This document shows, one piece after another, positions 45,180-58,169 of a stretch of DNA of 64,000 nucleotides; within the stretch, counting starts at the first letter, position 1, and every line of letters begins with the position of its first letter. Source of the stretch: Verpa conica (Eukaryota > Ascomycota > Pezizomycetes > Pezizales > Morchellaceae); the NCBI GenBank assembly GCA_033030425.1, contig JAUFSD010000025.1, positions 1,054,001-1,118,000 of the forward strand, in the 5' to 3' direction. Both the position numbers and the translations under genes were made by a program. The notes beneath the pieces are model-generated. The model did not search any database, was not told the origin of the DNA, and was given only the letters and a program-made list of their open reading frames with translations.

Positions 45180-46348
45180 TAATATCTCCACCCCAGTCCT
45201 GACAATAAAATTCCTAGCAAGGCTTCCCGCCCTGGCCTTGGCGGTTGCCGCAAATGCATATAGTAAGCCCTGTAACCTGATCTGAGCGGCTGCACGATAC
45301 AAATATTACCATAGCGTGTAAGGCGAATTACCTACTAGGTTGATATTGGAATCCCTGAATATGGTTTCCGCTGTGGTAATGGCTTAATGCTGTCTTTGGG
45401 TTGTATATTCTCTTGCATTAGGTGATGAGGTTTATAACCGCCCATTCATCTCGCTCGGGTAGTTTGTAAGAGACCTATCCCTTATGCTGGTGAAAAATAC
45501 TGCCCCCCCTAAAGTGGCAGTGCTCAATGTATAGTGACCTATGAAAAAAAGTAGAAGCCTAGGACTAGCCACACGAATCTGGCCCCCACGCAAAAACAGC
45601 AGCTTTACCAGCATATGGATAAGTCAATCTTTAGTGGTTAATCTTAGTGAAGATGGCGATAAAATGATGATTAATACTTTTCTATTTAGCTCTTGAGCAA
45701 TTAAGAGGTTAAAACTTTAATAAATAGGACCACAGTTTATTTTGTTTTTCCTCACAAATGAGGCTGACCGCGGCGGTGGTAGGGGTATTGCAGGGTGGAT
45801 ATGCAGTGTTATTAGGCGCTGGCCGTGGGGAGGGATAGTCGTGGCCTTGTTTATTTCTGCAGTTAGATTAACATAAATTGCATATCGCCAGGAGTAAATG
45901 CGAAACATACCTTATCTAGCAAGGGATCTGCCTTATTTAATATAAGCTGCACTATTCAATACTTGCACAGAATGCCTAGAAGTATCTGTACTTTATGTTC
46001 GGTAGTGAGTGTTACGTGTTACGTGGTACGTGGTACGTTGCACCAATCCTAAAGCCCGTTATATTAGCTCATATAATGATATGCTAGCTAGCTAAGATTA
46101 ATAGGCCAACCTATATGCTATACCAGAGGTACCCCGGAGCGGTATTTACAACTATTTAGCTCATAGAGATGACCTTTTGACGATAAGTCCTTAGGTGTTT
46201 TTCAGCCGCTGCCTATTAGCAATGTGTGTATCCCATAGGCCGCAACGTACCTAACGACCGCTAGAACACTTAAGAGATTTTTTCTGCGTTAATGAATTCT
46301 TGTCGGTAGTAACAAGAATGTAACCCGAGACCTTATTCCGCAAGTACA

Positions 46349-46498
46349 GCCTCTGGTAGAAAGGATCGAGAAACAAGGGTAGCCGACAAGGGTTCTTGGG
46401 CCAATACTATTGCTAGAATCTCCGCCGAGAACGCGAAAGGCCAATCAAGGCCCCGAATCTAAGATTTTACTTTTCTCGATCTTTTCTACCGGAGGTTG
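46349..46498. repeat. Small inverted-repeat element with GGTAGAAA ends
   Basis: The left GCCTCTGGTAGAAAGGATCG and the inverse of the right end (ACCTCCGGTAGAAAAGATCG) match with few differences. Same class of ends as 44601 and 20191. Confidence 0.6.
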
Positions 46499-48367
46499 TA
46501 TCAAATTACAGTAACGCTCCACCCTCCTTGCAGGACACTTGCTAGGGTAATGGTCCCGGTATGCAGAGTGCCTTTCTATACAGCATCGAGAGAGCCTGAG
46601 GCTATCCTACCAAGAATGGGAGTGACTGAGAAAAAAAATATTCTCCAATATACACACCAGTGCCGTTTCAGAGTCGTGACGAAACGTACGCTGGCTAGAC
46701 GAGAAGGAGGTTGAGATAAAGAGATGACATTGATAAGCGAGGCTATGCAGGTCTTGGCCTGCAGCGCCTCCCAACAGAGCCGCAATCGTGAAGCCGATCT
46801 CGGCGGAGTCAGAGAAATTTTAGAATTATATTATTCTACCCTATCCACCCAAGATATATAAGGTGCATCATCGGTATTTCAGTTTTAAAAGAATAACGGA
46901 AGCTCATGGCTACTTACCATGCTAAAAATTTAAATTAAGAGCTGAAGCTCCGGTGTTAATTCCCGGGTATTTTATTAAACGGTATATATACCTGGATATA
47001 GTTTATTTTAGAGATAGCACTCCCGAGATGCAGCGGAATATTTGAGCAAGAGGCATGGTATGCGACGGAGTACCGAGGAAAAGGACAAGGACTTGTACAG
47101 CGGGCTTCCGTTGCGATAATATAGGGCCGGTACTTCATTTCTTTATAGATTATTCTAGTATATATCAGGTCCGGAGTGAAACCGGCAAAACCGGCACCCG
47201 CCCTGTAGCACTACAAAATAGAGTCAACAGATGGTTTGATACCGTGGAATTCTCTAGAGCGTGCGAGGATTGTTATATGTATATGTATCGACGTCCTACC
47301 AAGATAGCCACGATTGGAGATGCGTAATACGAACTTGTTACTGCAAGGCTCAATGTAGAGCTAGAGTGTCACTATAATTTCTATCTGCTCAACCCCTTCA
47401 AACCAATCAGTATAAAAGAAAAACTACACTCCTTGCTAATACACAGTACCTGAGAGGAGCTTACTGCATACTTCAAAATTCGGGACGAACCGAGTGACAT
47501 TACATGATACAGTCACTCCCACTCTAGAGACCACCAAAGTGCTATCAGAATGGGAACAGATAGGACAGCTGGCAATGCCTTAGCAGAATTAAAGGCCGCT
47601 GTAGAAGTTACATACCAAGGAAGTAAACGCCTTCCAACGCACAACACGGACGGTTACATGAAGTCGATGGCTACGTGACACATTTCAGAACGGCTACTAT
47701 GCCAAGGTGTAGGATTATAATCTCAACTAAGTGTACTCTGTGTTACCTAGGTCTTGTTCATTCCATAGTATGTACCCTTGCTGCTACTCCTCCCAACATG
47801 TTTGAGGCCTCCCCTACTACCTCTCACTTCAGGACTAGCCGATCACAACGTGTGTATCCTCTATTGCTGCAGCGAGGCTGTGGACCTTTTTCAGTGGTAG
47901 CACAGTGTAACGTACTCTGGTCGCACAATTATACTAAGCCCCCATTCTTTCATATTATTTCACTTATGTCTCTTTCCGCACCAACGCGTTTTGCCGGTCG
48001 TTTTTGCGACCGATGGTGGTGGAGATCCCTCTTGGCCAAGATTTGCACAAGAATAGATTTGCACAATCGTATAGAAAAATTCATCCGCACCATCTTGAAT
48101 ATTTAATAAATCATAAGGTCTTTGTTATGGGGAACGCTACATGCTGTGAGTCAGATAGCGGAGAAGAGATTGCTGCTTTAAGTAATATTAGGTATGTATC
48201 GACATATTAGAGGTCGACTCGGTAAGAGACATAAGTAGTGAATTATTGCATGTTTGAAACAGGTGGGAGAAAACCCCTTTCAGCCCTTTTACAGTCCAGA
48301 TATGAGTACTCTTGTACTTAAAACCCATGTTTGCTTTTATTGACCCCTCAATCCTGTTAAGATCATA

Positions 48368-48613
48368 ATACCGCATTAACTAGGGAGAACGAGAATTGCA
48401 CTTCGAGGTCTAAGAAAGTATAACTGGAAGATCTTATTGGTATTCGTGGTTTTCGCTATTTGCTACTGCACAGGGGAGGCATTTTACCCGTTATTTTTTT
48501 ACTATATTGGGGATAGAGACTGCCTCTATAAGTTGGGTGTTTTGGGTTGTTTTGCTGTTTCTTATTTCAACCACAAAGTGCAATTCTCATTCTCCATAGT
48601 TAATGCGGTATTC
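48368..48613. repeat. Inverted repeat with 44-bp arms
   Basis: ATACCGCATTAACTAGGGAG.. to ..TTGCACTT at 48368-48411 recurs inverted at 48570-48613 with about three to four differences. The 160-base loop carries part of an 80-codon frame with no recognisable motif. Either a miniature element or the core of a larger decayed one. Confidence 0.6.
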
Positions 48614-49989
48614 CCTCCAATACGAGAAAAACCGACCCAATTAGCATATAACCTGCAAGTTAAAGGGGGGTCATTATAGTCAGTGCAGTCCACTTAATAG
48701 ATTGCGGTTTGGTAAGTATTGTTGTAATACCAAATTAGACCTGTCTTAAATTTTTATCGGCTGGTTAAAGTCTTCAGCCCGTTCTACTTGCTTTTACTTT
48801 ACTTTATTGGTATGGCTTTAATATGAATGTTGCGCTATAGTCTTTTATGAGTCTCGTAAATTTTCCTTCTAGTGGAGCCGGGGGGGCAGTGCCAATACTA
48901 GCTTCAGTTGCACCAATATACTCAAACCCTGGCGGAGCTCAAGAGACGTGGCTGGTAAATGGGCATATTTAATTACGTAAGTTTTTTTTCCGAGAGACCT
49001 ATTGATAACGAGGTTTTTCGATACATTGAGAATACTCATTTGTGAGTTAGAGATGCTTGGCGATAGCTTGAAGTTAGTAGAAGACAACCCGAGAAGAAAA
49101 GGGGGTCTGAAAAAGACTCAGCGCGACCACTTAAAGCGCCATCTAATCCTTATCCTCTATAACTAGGATAACCTTGCCAGGGTAGAAAGAGGATGCCTGA
49201 TATCTGCGGTTAATTGTAAGCGCTCTAGCAAGCACTTGTCTCTAAAGGCCTGAAAAAATCCATTACCCACACGCCTCCTTCTAACACAAGTGCGTAATGG
49301 CAACGAGATATACGCACCTCGCCATAAGAAGCGCCAAGTATTCAGCCAATTTCGCTTCTTATAGCAAGTTCTCCGAAGATACCCCTTATAGCAAGGGTAA
49401 TTTTGGTGCGCAAAGATCCGAATGGATCTAGAAAAAGTTTCTTATAGCGAGATGTGACTATACACTGTCCTACCGCCAAGCTTTGTTAGACTAGAAACAT
49501 TTTAGAGCGACCCAGACCAGAGTTCATCCAACTTCTTTCTAGCCCAGATTTTATTGCTGCGACGAATATGAGTTATACCTCAGCCGCGTATTAATAATTA
49601 ATTCGTCCGAAAATAATCTCACCAATGATATCCCCGCATACCAGAAGCGACTTTCGATGCTTCTAGGGTTTGCTTCAAAATAGCGAAAAAAATAAACAAA
49701 TTAAACTTTGAGATTCATACCAGAACTTAATGAATCCGACCTCTACAGAGGTTCCATAAACATAGAATCATGACACGGTGTCCACTTCCAGGTAGTACGT
49801 TCTAGGTATGAGGACCCCTCAAGATGTGCTCCTATGGACCATCAACTGGTTGTATACATCTATCAACTTAAGCCGCGATATATGCGCGCAAGGGAATGCG
49901 ACAGATTTCTCCTTACCTATAAGCAAGAAGGGGGCCTAGGTACTCGAGAAACCAAGAAACACTCGATAGTGCAAGTCTTATCCCCACCA

Positions 49990-50312
49990 GTCGATAGGTA
50001 CACTTTACTCACGAGAGCCTTGTCCCCTGTACGAGACTTGCATCATCGGGTGCTTCTTGCCTGCCCCGGGTAGTCGGGAGACAGCAGAAAATCAGGACTG
50101 CAGCAAAGATTAAGACCTTAAGCAGCAAAGCACGAGACCCTGGTAGGTGGGGGAACTGCAGGGGAGAGAAACTAGACCTAGACACCAGGTGTGGAAAGGC
50201 GGTCAAAGAGCAGCGAATAGAGTACTCACTATTTACCGGTACTTTCTCACGGCTTCAGACTTTTTATACCACCGTTGGCAAACAATAGATATACCGGCGA
50301 AAGCTGTCTAAC
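49990..50312 (-). mobile_element. Possible solo LTR, minus orientation
   Basis: On the minus strand the segment starts TGTTAGACAGCTTTCGCC and has a GGTATAAAAAG box about 45 bases in, then a GC-rich leader-like stretch, as in a retrotransposon LTR. The far end is uncertain and no partner LTR, gag or pol is visible. Confidence 0.25.
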
Positions 50313-51054
50313 AGTGACGTTATAATTCATAAGTAATCACTCGACCTGCCAAGTTTCTTGTTCAGCCTCGCTAATAGATTTGCCCCTTGGCGCCCGTACC
50401 GTAGCATAATTTAATTAACGTGGCGGGAGTTTCTGTTGATCGGCTTCTACGCCAATACATACTAGCCAGGGTCGGTAGAGACAGCACAGGTTTGCCACGC
50501 CTTTATGGCTTGATGATACCGGGAAAAACACAGCCCCAAGGTTGACATGAAAGCCCACCTAAATAATATAAGAAATAAGGCTTAAACAAATTTCTATAAC
50601 TTATAAGGCAGTATTCTTATCCACAACAGGTTGCCTACTAGTCGTCACGGTGCCAAGTCTGCACGAGATTTGAAACCCACGTTAAGTGCAGATTACTTAG
50701 GCTTATTAGAGTAATTGCTCTACAAGTTACATTAGAAGCGCTTGCGAAAATACAAGGTATTGCCGGAATATTCCGTTGAGTCAAGTCGCCCGGGGTACGT
50801 TACCATGAAGCATAAGAGCCCTCCTCTGCCCAAGCCCCTGGGTTCTTGCCCCACCTAGTAGTTTTATAGCTATAGTACGAATCATGGAATACCAAGACCA
50901 GCAAAGTTTCCCACTCATACAGATACAACCAACTTACAAAATACATCGGAAATCATTACCCAGCGGTTCAGCGGATAGGGAAAAACATGGTTTTAGACCT
51001 AAAAGGTAGGAAGGGGGTAAAATTTGATTATTTCACATCAACAGAAAGATCCTG

Positions 51055-53344
51055 ATGTCTAACAAAAACTCTACTATTAGTGCCAGTTGGAAGCCCTCAA
51101 GTTCAGCATATACATACAACCCTATAGAAACGTCAAATACCTCAGATTATTCTGACGAATACCCAAAATATCAAACTCCTCCCCCTAATGCTCCTCCTCC
51201 TACTCAGTCATTGGCGAATCGTCGCGGTCTTTTTTCCGGGGGATGGAGGAGCGGCTGTACTAGCTGTGCTATGATGACAGCGTTTGTATTTTTCATAAAT
51301 GTCTCTTTAACAGTTTGGGCGTATTCAAAGCACGGGGGTGAAGGTGGGATAGGAACAGTATATGAAGGCAGTTGCGAGCTGACAAAGAAACTGAGTTTGG
51401 GGGCCCATATGTTCATCAATGCCCTAGGCACAATACTGCTTAGTGCAAGCAATTACACAATGCAATGCTTGAGCGCCCCGACCCGTACGGAGGTTGATAA
51501 AGTCCATAAAGAGTTTAAGTGGCTGGATATTGGGGTTCCAAGCGTCAAAAATCTATTCAAGATCAGGTTAGGGAGGCTCTTTCTATGGTTTCTGATAGGG
51601 ATAAGTTCGGTGCCGTTACACTTTATGTAAGTTCAAACATGATAATGTAGCATCTAGGTATACTAAAGCTGATGTCACGAACGTAGCTACAACTCAGCTG
51701 TCTTCTCTACCACCTCAACCTATGACTATTATTCGACAGCTATGCCAGAAAACAATATGACTATCAGTGATACGACAGGCTATGAGAGGCTGGAAAACAA
51801 GGCGTGTATGCAAACCTACGGAAGGCAGTTTATCTCAGATAGACGAGATGTTATACTTGTGGTCTCTGGGATCAACGAGACACAATATCAGGGTTCCCAT
51901 GGTGTAAGTCCTGCCAACGGCGCCAGTGAAGGTGAGCCATTCGACTGGATTTGTGGATCTTTTCCAGATTTCCCGCAGAATAGCTATCCTCCGGCCCCCT
52001 GCAAGATCAGCGAGTATATCGACCGAGCCGATTCTTGGAAAATCGGCAATGCGACTGTCCAATACTGTCTTAGTGAGTTAATGGACGAAAAGTGCAGCTT
52101 GCAGTATAGTCTGCACATCATGATAGCAGTAATAATCTGCAATGCTGTGAAATCAATATGCATGTTTTTGACAGTTTTCAAAAGCAATCATGATCCACTG
52201 GTCACTGTTGGTGATGCGATCGCATCATTTCTCAAGACCCCGGATAAAACGACTGTAGGGCTTTGTATTGCTTCAAAGTCGGATATCAGCGAAGGGGCGT
52301 GGAAGCCTATTAATACAGGAACTACTCATTTATGGAAGCCACATAAGTCCTCCTGGTTTCAAGCAGCGAGTGTTAGCCGATGGGTGATTTGCAATCTCCT
52401 GTAAGCCTCCCTCATAGAAAGCTCGAAACTGGAGTACTAATTATTTACTTAATGCCAGGGCTTCAGTAGGCATTAGTATTGTTGGCTGGCTCCTTTCCCA
52501 AAGTAACATTTATATGGATAACAGTGGTATACAACGTGATATATCTTTTTTATGGGAGCTAGGGATAGGTGCTATCGACGTTCGATTAATGATGCCACCA
52601 ATATTCTATTCGTATAGCGAGGGCTACAAGAGTCTCATTGGTTGCATTCTCACTGCAAATCTTGCACAAGCCATCTTCTCATTCCTTTACCTGTTGTACA
52701 ATTCCATTTTCACCTGCATGCTCTTAGCAGACGAGTGGGACAGGTTCTCACATCGCCGACGACCCCTCAGAGTCACATCACCAGTCGGTTCACAGAGATC
52801 TACTCATTTCCTTCAGCTCCCATATAAATACAGCCTACCACTTATCATAACATCGGGTTTCATGCACTGGCTAATCTCGCAATGCATTTTTCTCGCACGA
52901 GTCTCAGTTATCAGCCATCCAAAATTATACAATGGGGTCGAATATGATAACTATACTGATACGATATCGATGGTTGGATGGTCACCTATTGCCATTATCT
53001 TAGCACTCATTTTGTCAATCCTTATCCTAGTCTCTGCGATAGCGAACGGTTTTCGGAAGTATGGAGGCGGGATACCATTAGTTGGTCAATGTAGTGCTGC
53101 TATCAGCGCTGCGTGTCACCCGGACCCGACGGAGTTCTCACCGGAGACCCAGCCAGTGATGTGGGGTGTGACGAATAGTAACGGGGAGGTTGGACATTGC
53201 TCATTCAGTAGCGAGGAGGTGGAGGCACCAGTACCGGACCAAAAGTATGCCGGCCGGGCTTCAGGAAGGGGCCATAGTAATGTTGATGATGGAGCCATAA
53301 GGAGTCTTGGACAGCGCTGGGGATGGCGGAGTTTTGTTTCTTGA
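51055..53344 (+). CDS. Fungal multi-pass membrane protein, DUF6536 type
   Basis: Exons 51055-51626, 51687-52400 and 52459-53344 (introns 60 and 58 nt, GTAAGT/GTAAGC donors, CTAAAG and TTAATG branch-like sites); 723 residues. The N-terminal 55 residues are polar, with a PPPNAPPPTQ stretch. From residue 62 the DUF6536 pattern follows: GWRSGCTSCAMMTAFVFFIN, the EGSCELTKKL segment, FINALGTILLSASNYTMQCL, SAPTRTEVDKVH and WLDIGVPSVKNLF. The splice junctions rebuild HFIYNSAVF and NLLASVGISIVGWLL. About seven to eight membrane segments are seen (near 72-90, 175-195, 340-360, 428-442, 475-505, 560-580, 625-650). The C-terminus has MWGV and GHCSFSSEEV, typical of the family. Biochemical role unknown; expected at the plasma membrane or an endomembrane. 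Family name from memory of its motifs. Confidence 0.82.
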
Positions 53345-56110
53345 GAGGTTTCATTATACCTATTTTCTTACTTGGCGATGTGTACATAAAGTTAAGAGGA
53401 CACGTGGTTTACGAGGGCGTTGTGATGATTGTGGTTTAACGGAGAGGGCTAGGTCAGCCAAAATAATAGTATACAGCTATCTACACATCTACTAGACATC
53501 ACGTTTTATAAGCCAGTACTAAAAATTAACCTCGACTCTCTTGTCTTTAATCTATTATAAAGTAGAATTAAGTTCAGGCCATTACGAGAATAGTCTATGG
53601 AATTCCCACTGACGGCCACTTCCTAAGGAACCTTTTTTGTGATACGCAAAACACTGGAGGTTATCTCTTAGACTTTTGCGCCCCAAAGGACGCTCTTAAC
53701 GCTTGCAAGGGGGCTATTGTAGTTAATCACAAGGTGAAATATATAGGGACATTAAGTTAAAGGCCCTATGTTACTCAAGATTAATACAAGTATGGAGAAA
53801 GATAGCTATAAAAGACCTAGAAGAAACACAAACTAGTGATGGGGAGTAAAGCTTCTCTTGCTACTCAATAGTGAATGATACCGAGTGATCCCTTATGAAC
53901 TATACGCTTAATCACCAAACCCCTTATCAGCACGAGATAGCGGATTAAGCAATGATGAATGAATGAGAGAGCAATTATATACAAAGAAAGAAAGCGATAT
54001 TGAGTTAGGGCTAATAGGTTGTGTAATTAGCGATAAGTATGTTGACACCAACCCTTTAATAGCCCAAGCTATAAATATTTCTTTTAGCAAATACAAATAT
54101 CTACCGCCTCAAAGATTTCACCCTCTTCTATATTCTCCCCCTAGTCACTTATAACTTGATCCGGTAAAAAACACTAGAAATAGCGATCAATCCTACTGCT
54201 TCTCTTTCAGAATTATTCGTGGATTTAGTACCACACTACCTCTCTTTTCTACCGAATAAATAAATAAAAGATTAACGAAAGGTTTAAGAAAGTTCAAGCA
54301 CTCCAGATCGTCTAAACCTCTTCGCTATCACGATACCTTATGTATGTATAAACTTCTTGCTAAAGGGCGGGATTACCACACTAAACGCAAACTCTTGCTG
54401 ACAGGTCGCAGTACGCCGGCATGAAGACTTTCAGACTAGAATGTGGGAGAACAGAGTTTGCTACCACGAAATCAATCAAGTCCAGTCTAGCACAAATCTT
54501 CAATCCCATTGGCTTCAAACCTAATATGACATACCCTAATAGAAAAGAGTATCCACAATACAGTTTCGATGGGAATACACTCAAAGAGATTGTCGGATGT
54601 CTGTTGGACACTGCATACAGAATGTCTACTTACCAGCAGGTATGGCTATTTGTTATAGCAAACTTTCTTGCTTTATACAAGTTATACGCCTGGAAGGATG
54701 TCCCTGGAATTGAACCTGAATCATGGGCCACAAAGACACTCTCACCAAGATGTCTGAATCACACATACATTTGTATAAAAAAAAGTTTTCGATTCCGGAG
54801 TAGAGGCGCTTGTAGAAGCTAGTAAAAATTTTGTGCTTTTATCCCCAGAATGCTATTTCTATCCGCATTGGCCCGAATTGTGATATGCCAACTGTCTCCG
54901 CTGCGGACCCTAAATCAGCTGCCGCCACCTTCGACAAACACAAGATTACGGAAGCAATACAAATCTGTCGGCCGGGAACCTCCCCCGCTGAAAATTAGCT
55001 TAAAGAAGCGAGTGTTACCAGTACCGTGAAGGTTGAGAATTTATCGGCAGATGCGTGCGCCCCTGGTTCTTGATGTTTTTATATCTATTAGCGTTTTAAA
55101 AATTCTCCTGAAAGAGCGATAATGCGAGTCCTAATTTCTCTTAAGAAAATATATTTAGTAACAGTTTGTTCTAGATAGTTTATAAGATTTTGCTATCCCT
55201 ATGTGTATGATTAGCGCTACTATCATATGTGTATACGCTTGATCGACTCAACATATACATTCCTTGTCCGGTGGATAGGGGAGATAAAAAAAGTACTTTC
55301 TATTAAATCAAGCTCTAACTTATTCTCTGCTGATTTGGGTGCTTCGTATAAGTACTTATAGCTAAAATGGGAGCTCCAGAGGACTATTTGGAACTTTATA
55401 TAATTAATCATCATCTATCACTCGGGATTTCTCAACATCTCCCAGGGCATAAACACCATAGGTATTGCCAGGGGACAAGAATAACCGACACCCTAAGCTG
55501 ATGAGTACAACGGTCGTTACAACAAAGACCCTAGTAGCGCATATAGTGAATAGACTCAAGTACCAGCTAGGCACTCTGTGAGCACTCTGTGAGCACTCTA
55601 GTATCGTGGTTCTAGTTAAAGAGTGGTGCTGTAGTAAAATTGTATAAATCTTATTTGTACTCATAGGTTACGGATGTCGGTTATTTTTGCCCCCCGAAAA
55701 TATTGACTATACAAAGTGGACTATGAGTATCACGCGTTAAGGAATCGTTCCAATAAGATTTATACAATAACCTGAAATTTAATATTATTGACTTAATTAT
55801 CATTGGAGCACGTAGGATTCTGATTTCCCGTACTAGCAACTTAAAAAACATAGTAATTTACTTTTAAAACCCCAACTGCCCATATCTTATCTATTGCGCG
55901 TGTTGAAACCCAAAGAGAACTCCACCCATGATCCCCTCTTTCCAAAATCCAAATGTTAAAACGCCCTGAATGCACCAGCCAAACATGTTGAAGTTTGGTT
56001 CTCCCCCACACCGCTTGTAGTCCAACCGACATAAAGACATAAAGCACAGACGCTCGCAAGCTACAAAAGAATTTAAACCCCTTTTTCACCGATGAGAGAA
56101 TAGAAAGCGC
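53345..56110. other. Intergenic; one transposon-like element
   Basis: AT-rich spacer between the membrane-protein gene and the convergent MTHFR gene. The 133-codon frame at 54421-54822 has no recognised domain. A TA-flanked element is at 55465-55700, and GAGCACTCT units are repeated near 55578-55600. Confidence 0.5.
55465..55700. mobile_element. TA-flanked miniature inverted-repeat element (copy 4)
   Basis: 236 bp. Left end TTGCCAGGGGACAAGAATAAC with CGACACC following; right end, other strand, GGGGGGCAAAAATAACCGAC. TA flanks at 55463-55464 and 55701-55702. Confidence 0.75.
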
Positions 56111-58169
56111 TTAAGCAACGGAGGCAACAGTAGCGGCAGCCAGTTTTTCGACGACTGCATCCTCTAGGCTGTCATCGAGACCCTCGACTTTTAGCCCGTC
56201 AAAGAGTCTATAAATCCTTGTTGATTCGTGGAAATCATTGTCGACTATTTCTTTAATCAGAGCTCAATTCTCTCATAAATGCCAGAGGAGTGTCAAAGAC
56301 TTACCGATATTCAACAACCACCAAGTATTCATAACCCCTTGGATTAGATGCCTGCTCACACTACTATTATCGTAGCAGTGCGCCCAGTCTTCTCCAAGCC
56401 TGTACGCCTCATCCTTCCACGCCAAGAACGAAACCGTCTCTACGACAGTTGGCTGGATGATCTCCTTCCCTGGGAAAACACCCCAAGTAACAGCATTTGG
56501 ACCATCCATGCTGTTTGTCTTCAGCGTACCAGTCTTGTCGACAGCGTGGTATGAGAGGTCGGAGTCCCTTTCAATCCTTGTGATCAGCTCTGCAAGGAGC
56601 TCGGGGGTTACCAGAAGCTCAAGGTAGGACTTCTGGTAGACATAGCCACCCTTCGGACCCCAACCGTAGACAGGGTGGGTTGACTTGACACCATTGACTG
56701 CAGGCTGGGAGTTGATGGTCAAGAACCCGCGGTGATTCAAGTTCACGAGCTCCTCGCAAATTGCGTCGGCTTCGGAATTGATTTTCCCCTCTGACCACGG
56801 CAAGGACGGAAGTTTTCCGGTGATATATCGAGCAATCAAATCCCCAATATCACGGATATTCTTGGGATGTCCGTAAATCTTAATGTTTGATTCATTGCTG
56901 CCGCGGAGGCCAATGCCGTACGCATCAAGTTCTCCAAAAGCGGGAGAACGGGCATCACCCCAGCGACCATTCGGAAACTCGTCCCATTCTTGGGTACGCT
57001 GGACATACGAATGATGTCGGTTCTTCCAGAAGATAGGACGAACGTTTTCTTTGTCCCGGTTGAGCCCAAGAGAGGGGCGGAACGGAAGTGCTTTGGTCCG
57101 TTCTTCTAGTGAGGGAATGAGGCCGAGGCTCTCGAGACACATGCGTGTCGCAGTAGCCAAGTTCATTGTGTAACTGTAACCCGGATTAGCGATATTGAAA
57201 AGAGGTCTTAAGGAAGGGGCCATACAAGTGCAAGTGCAGGATCCCTGCGTCTATGATTTTTTGGCACATCTCGACAACAAGATCCCTACCAATGTCTCGA
57301 ACTGCCACATCGTCGCCCTTGACCGGCTCTAAAAGTTTGGTCCACTTTTCAGGAATGTGGCACTTAGTCCATGTTGCCCTCCTCATGAAAGCAGCGTATG
57401 TATGGATTGGCATGATGCCAGGGATGATAGGCACTGTAATACCAATGGCCCTACATCTCTGGACCCAATCTAGGAAGATATCGACGTCGTAGAACATTTG
57501 GGTGATAACCGAACTTGCACCGGCATCCACCTTCTCCTTCAAGTGCTCAATGAGCAATTCAACATCCTCTTGATCCTCGCATCCCTCTGGGTAGCCAGCA
57601 ACGTGGATATCAAAGTGGTCTCCGTAGTTTTGCTTGATATACTTGACGAGGTCTTTAGCGTAATGGAAACCGTGAGGATCCGCAACCCATTTCTCGTTCT
57701 CTCTCGGTGGGTCACCGCGAAGGGCGAGGATGTTTGTGCAGCCGGCTTTGTAGGCTTCCTTGAGGGCATTGTCAACCTTTGATCTAGGCATTCCGGTGCA
57801 TGTGAGATGCATGCATGTCTCAATGCCATAGACGGATTGAGCGACATTGACCATTTCGCAGGTCAAGTTTGATAGGCGACCACCAGCGTTCCAAGTGACA
57901 TCGATAAATTGGGGCCCTAGGGCATTCATGCGGTCCATACCTATTCAACACCATTAGTTATCGGGACTCCCAGAGTGCGGAAATCACTACGATGATACAT
58001 ACGATCATAAAGGTTTTGAACACCCTAGATCTTTCGTTAGCGGTCAACTCAGCATCATATTGTAGCGGGTATCACGAACCTGGGCCGTTTTGGGCACAAA
58101 GTATTCGAATGAGAAGGTTGGTTTCCCATCCTGATGCTTCTCCTGGAGCTTCTTTCCAATATGAACCAT
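56111..58169 (-). CDS. met13: Methylenetetrahydrofolate reductase
   Basis: Five exons on the minus strand: 58169-58080, 58024-58003 (a 22-nt micro-exon), 57940-57226, 57173-56305 and 56244-56111; introns 55, 62, 52 and 60 nt. The product is 609 residues, the usual fungal length. It reduces 5,10-methylene-THF to 5-methyl-THF for methionine synthesis, with FAD. The TIM-barrel part shows SFEYFVPKTAQ (catalytic Glu22), GVQNLYDRMDRM rebuilt across two introns, WNAGG, MHLTCTGM, LALRGDPP, QMFYDVD, PIIPGIMP and HLHFYTMNL rebuilt across intron 3. The C-terminal regulatory domain has SYHAVDKTGTL and FPGKEIIQPTVV, ending RLFDGLKVEGLDDS. Motifs are closer to yeast Met13 than to Met12. The start follows the MVHIGKKL N-terminus. 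Confidence 0.94.

Larger units (their letters stand above)
41396..51054. other. Gene-poor region of about 9.7 kb
   Basis: No frame shows recognisable protein motifs. The longest (41796-42113 minus, 105 codons; 47675-48106 plus, 143 codons) have no domain or paralogue here and are probably chance frames; 42113 minus could be a decayed small gene. The region holds the repeats listed separately (42257, 44415, 44601, 44959, 46349, 48368, 49990), short direct repeats (TACGTGG at 46019-46036) and CTTATAGC-type units near 49355-49455. It reads as old transposon accumulation between URA5 and the membrane-protein gene. Confidence 0.5.

Noticed and set aside
47675..48210. Frames of 143 and 68 codons in the gene-poor region
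   Set aside because: They overlap in different frames, have low-complexity Cys/Arg/Ser composition and match no family I know.
54421..54822. 133-codon frame, including a GGAATTGAACC segment like an inverted tRNA B box
   Set aside because: No domain recognised; the B-box-like part lacks a matching acceptor stem. The frame may be chance over a decayed SINE-like sequence.
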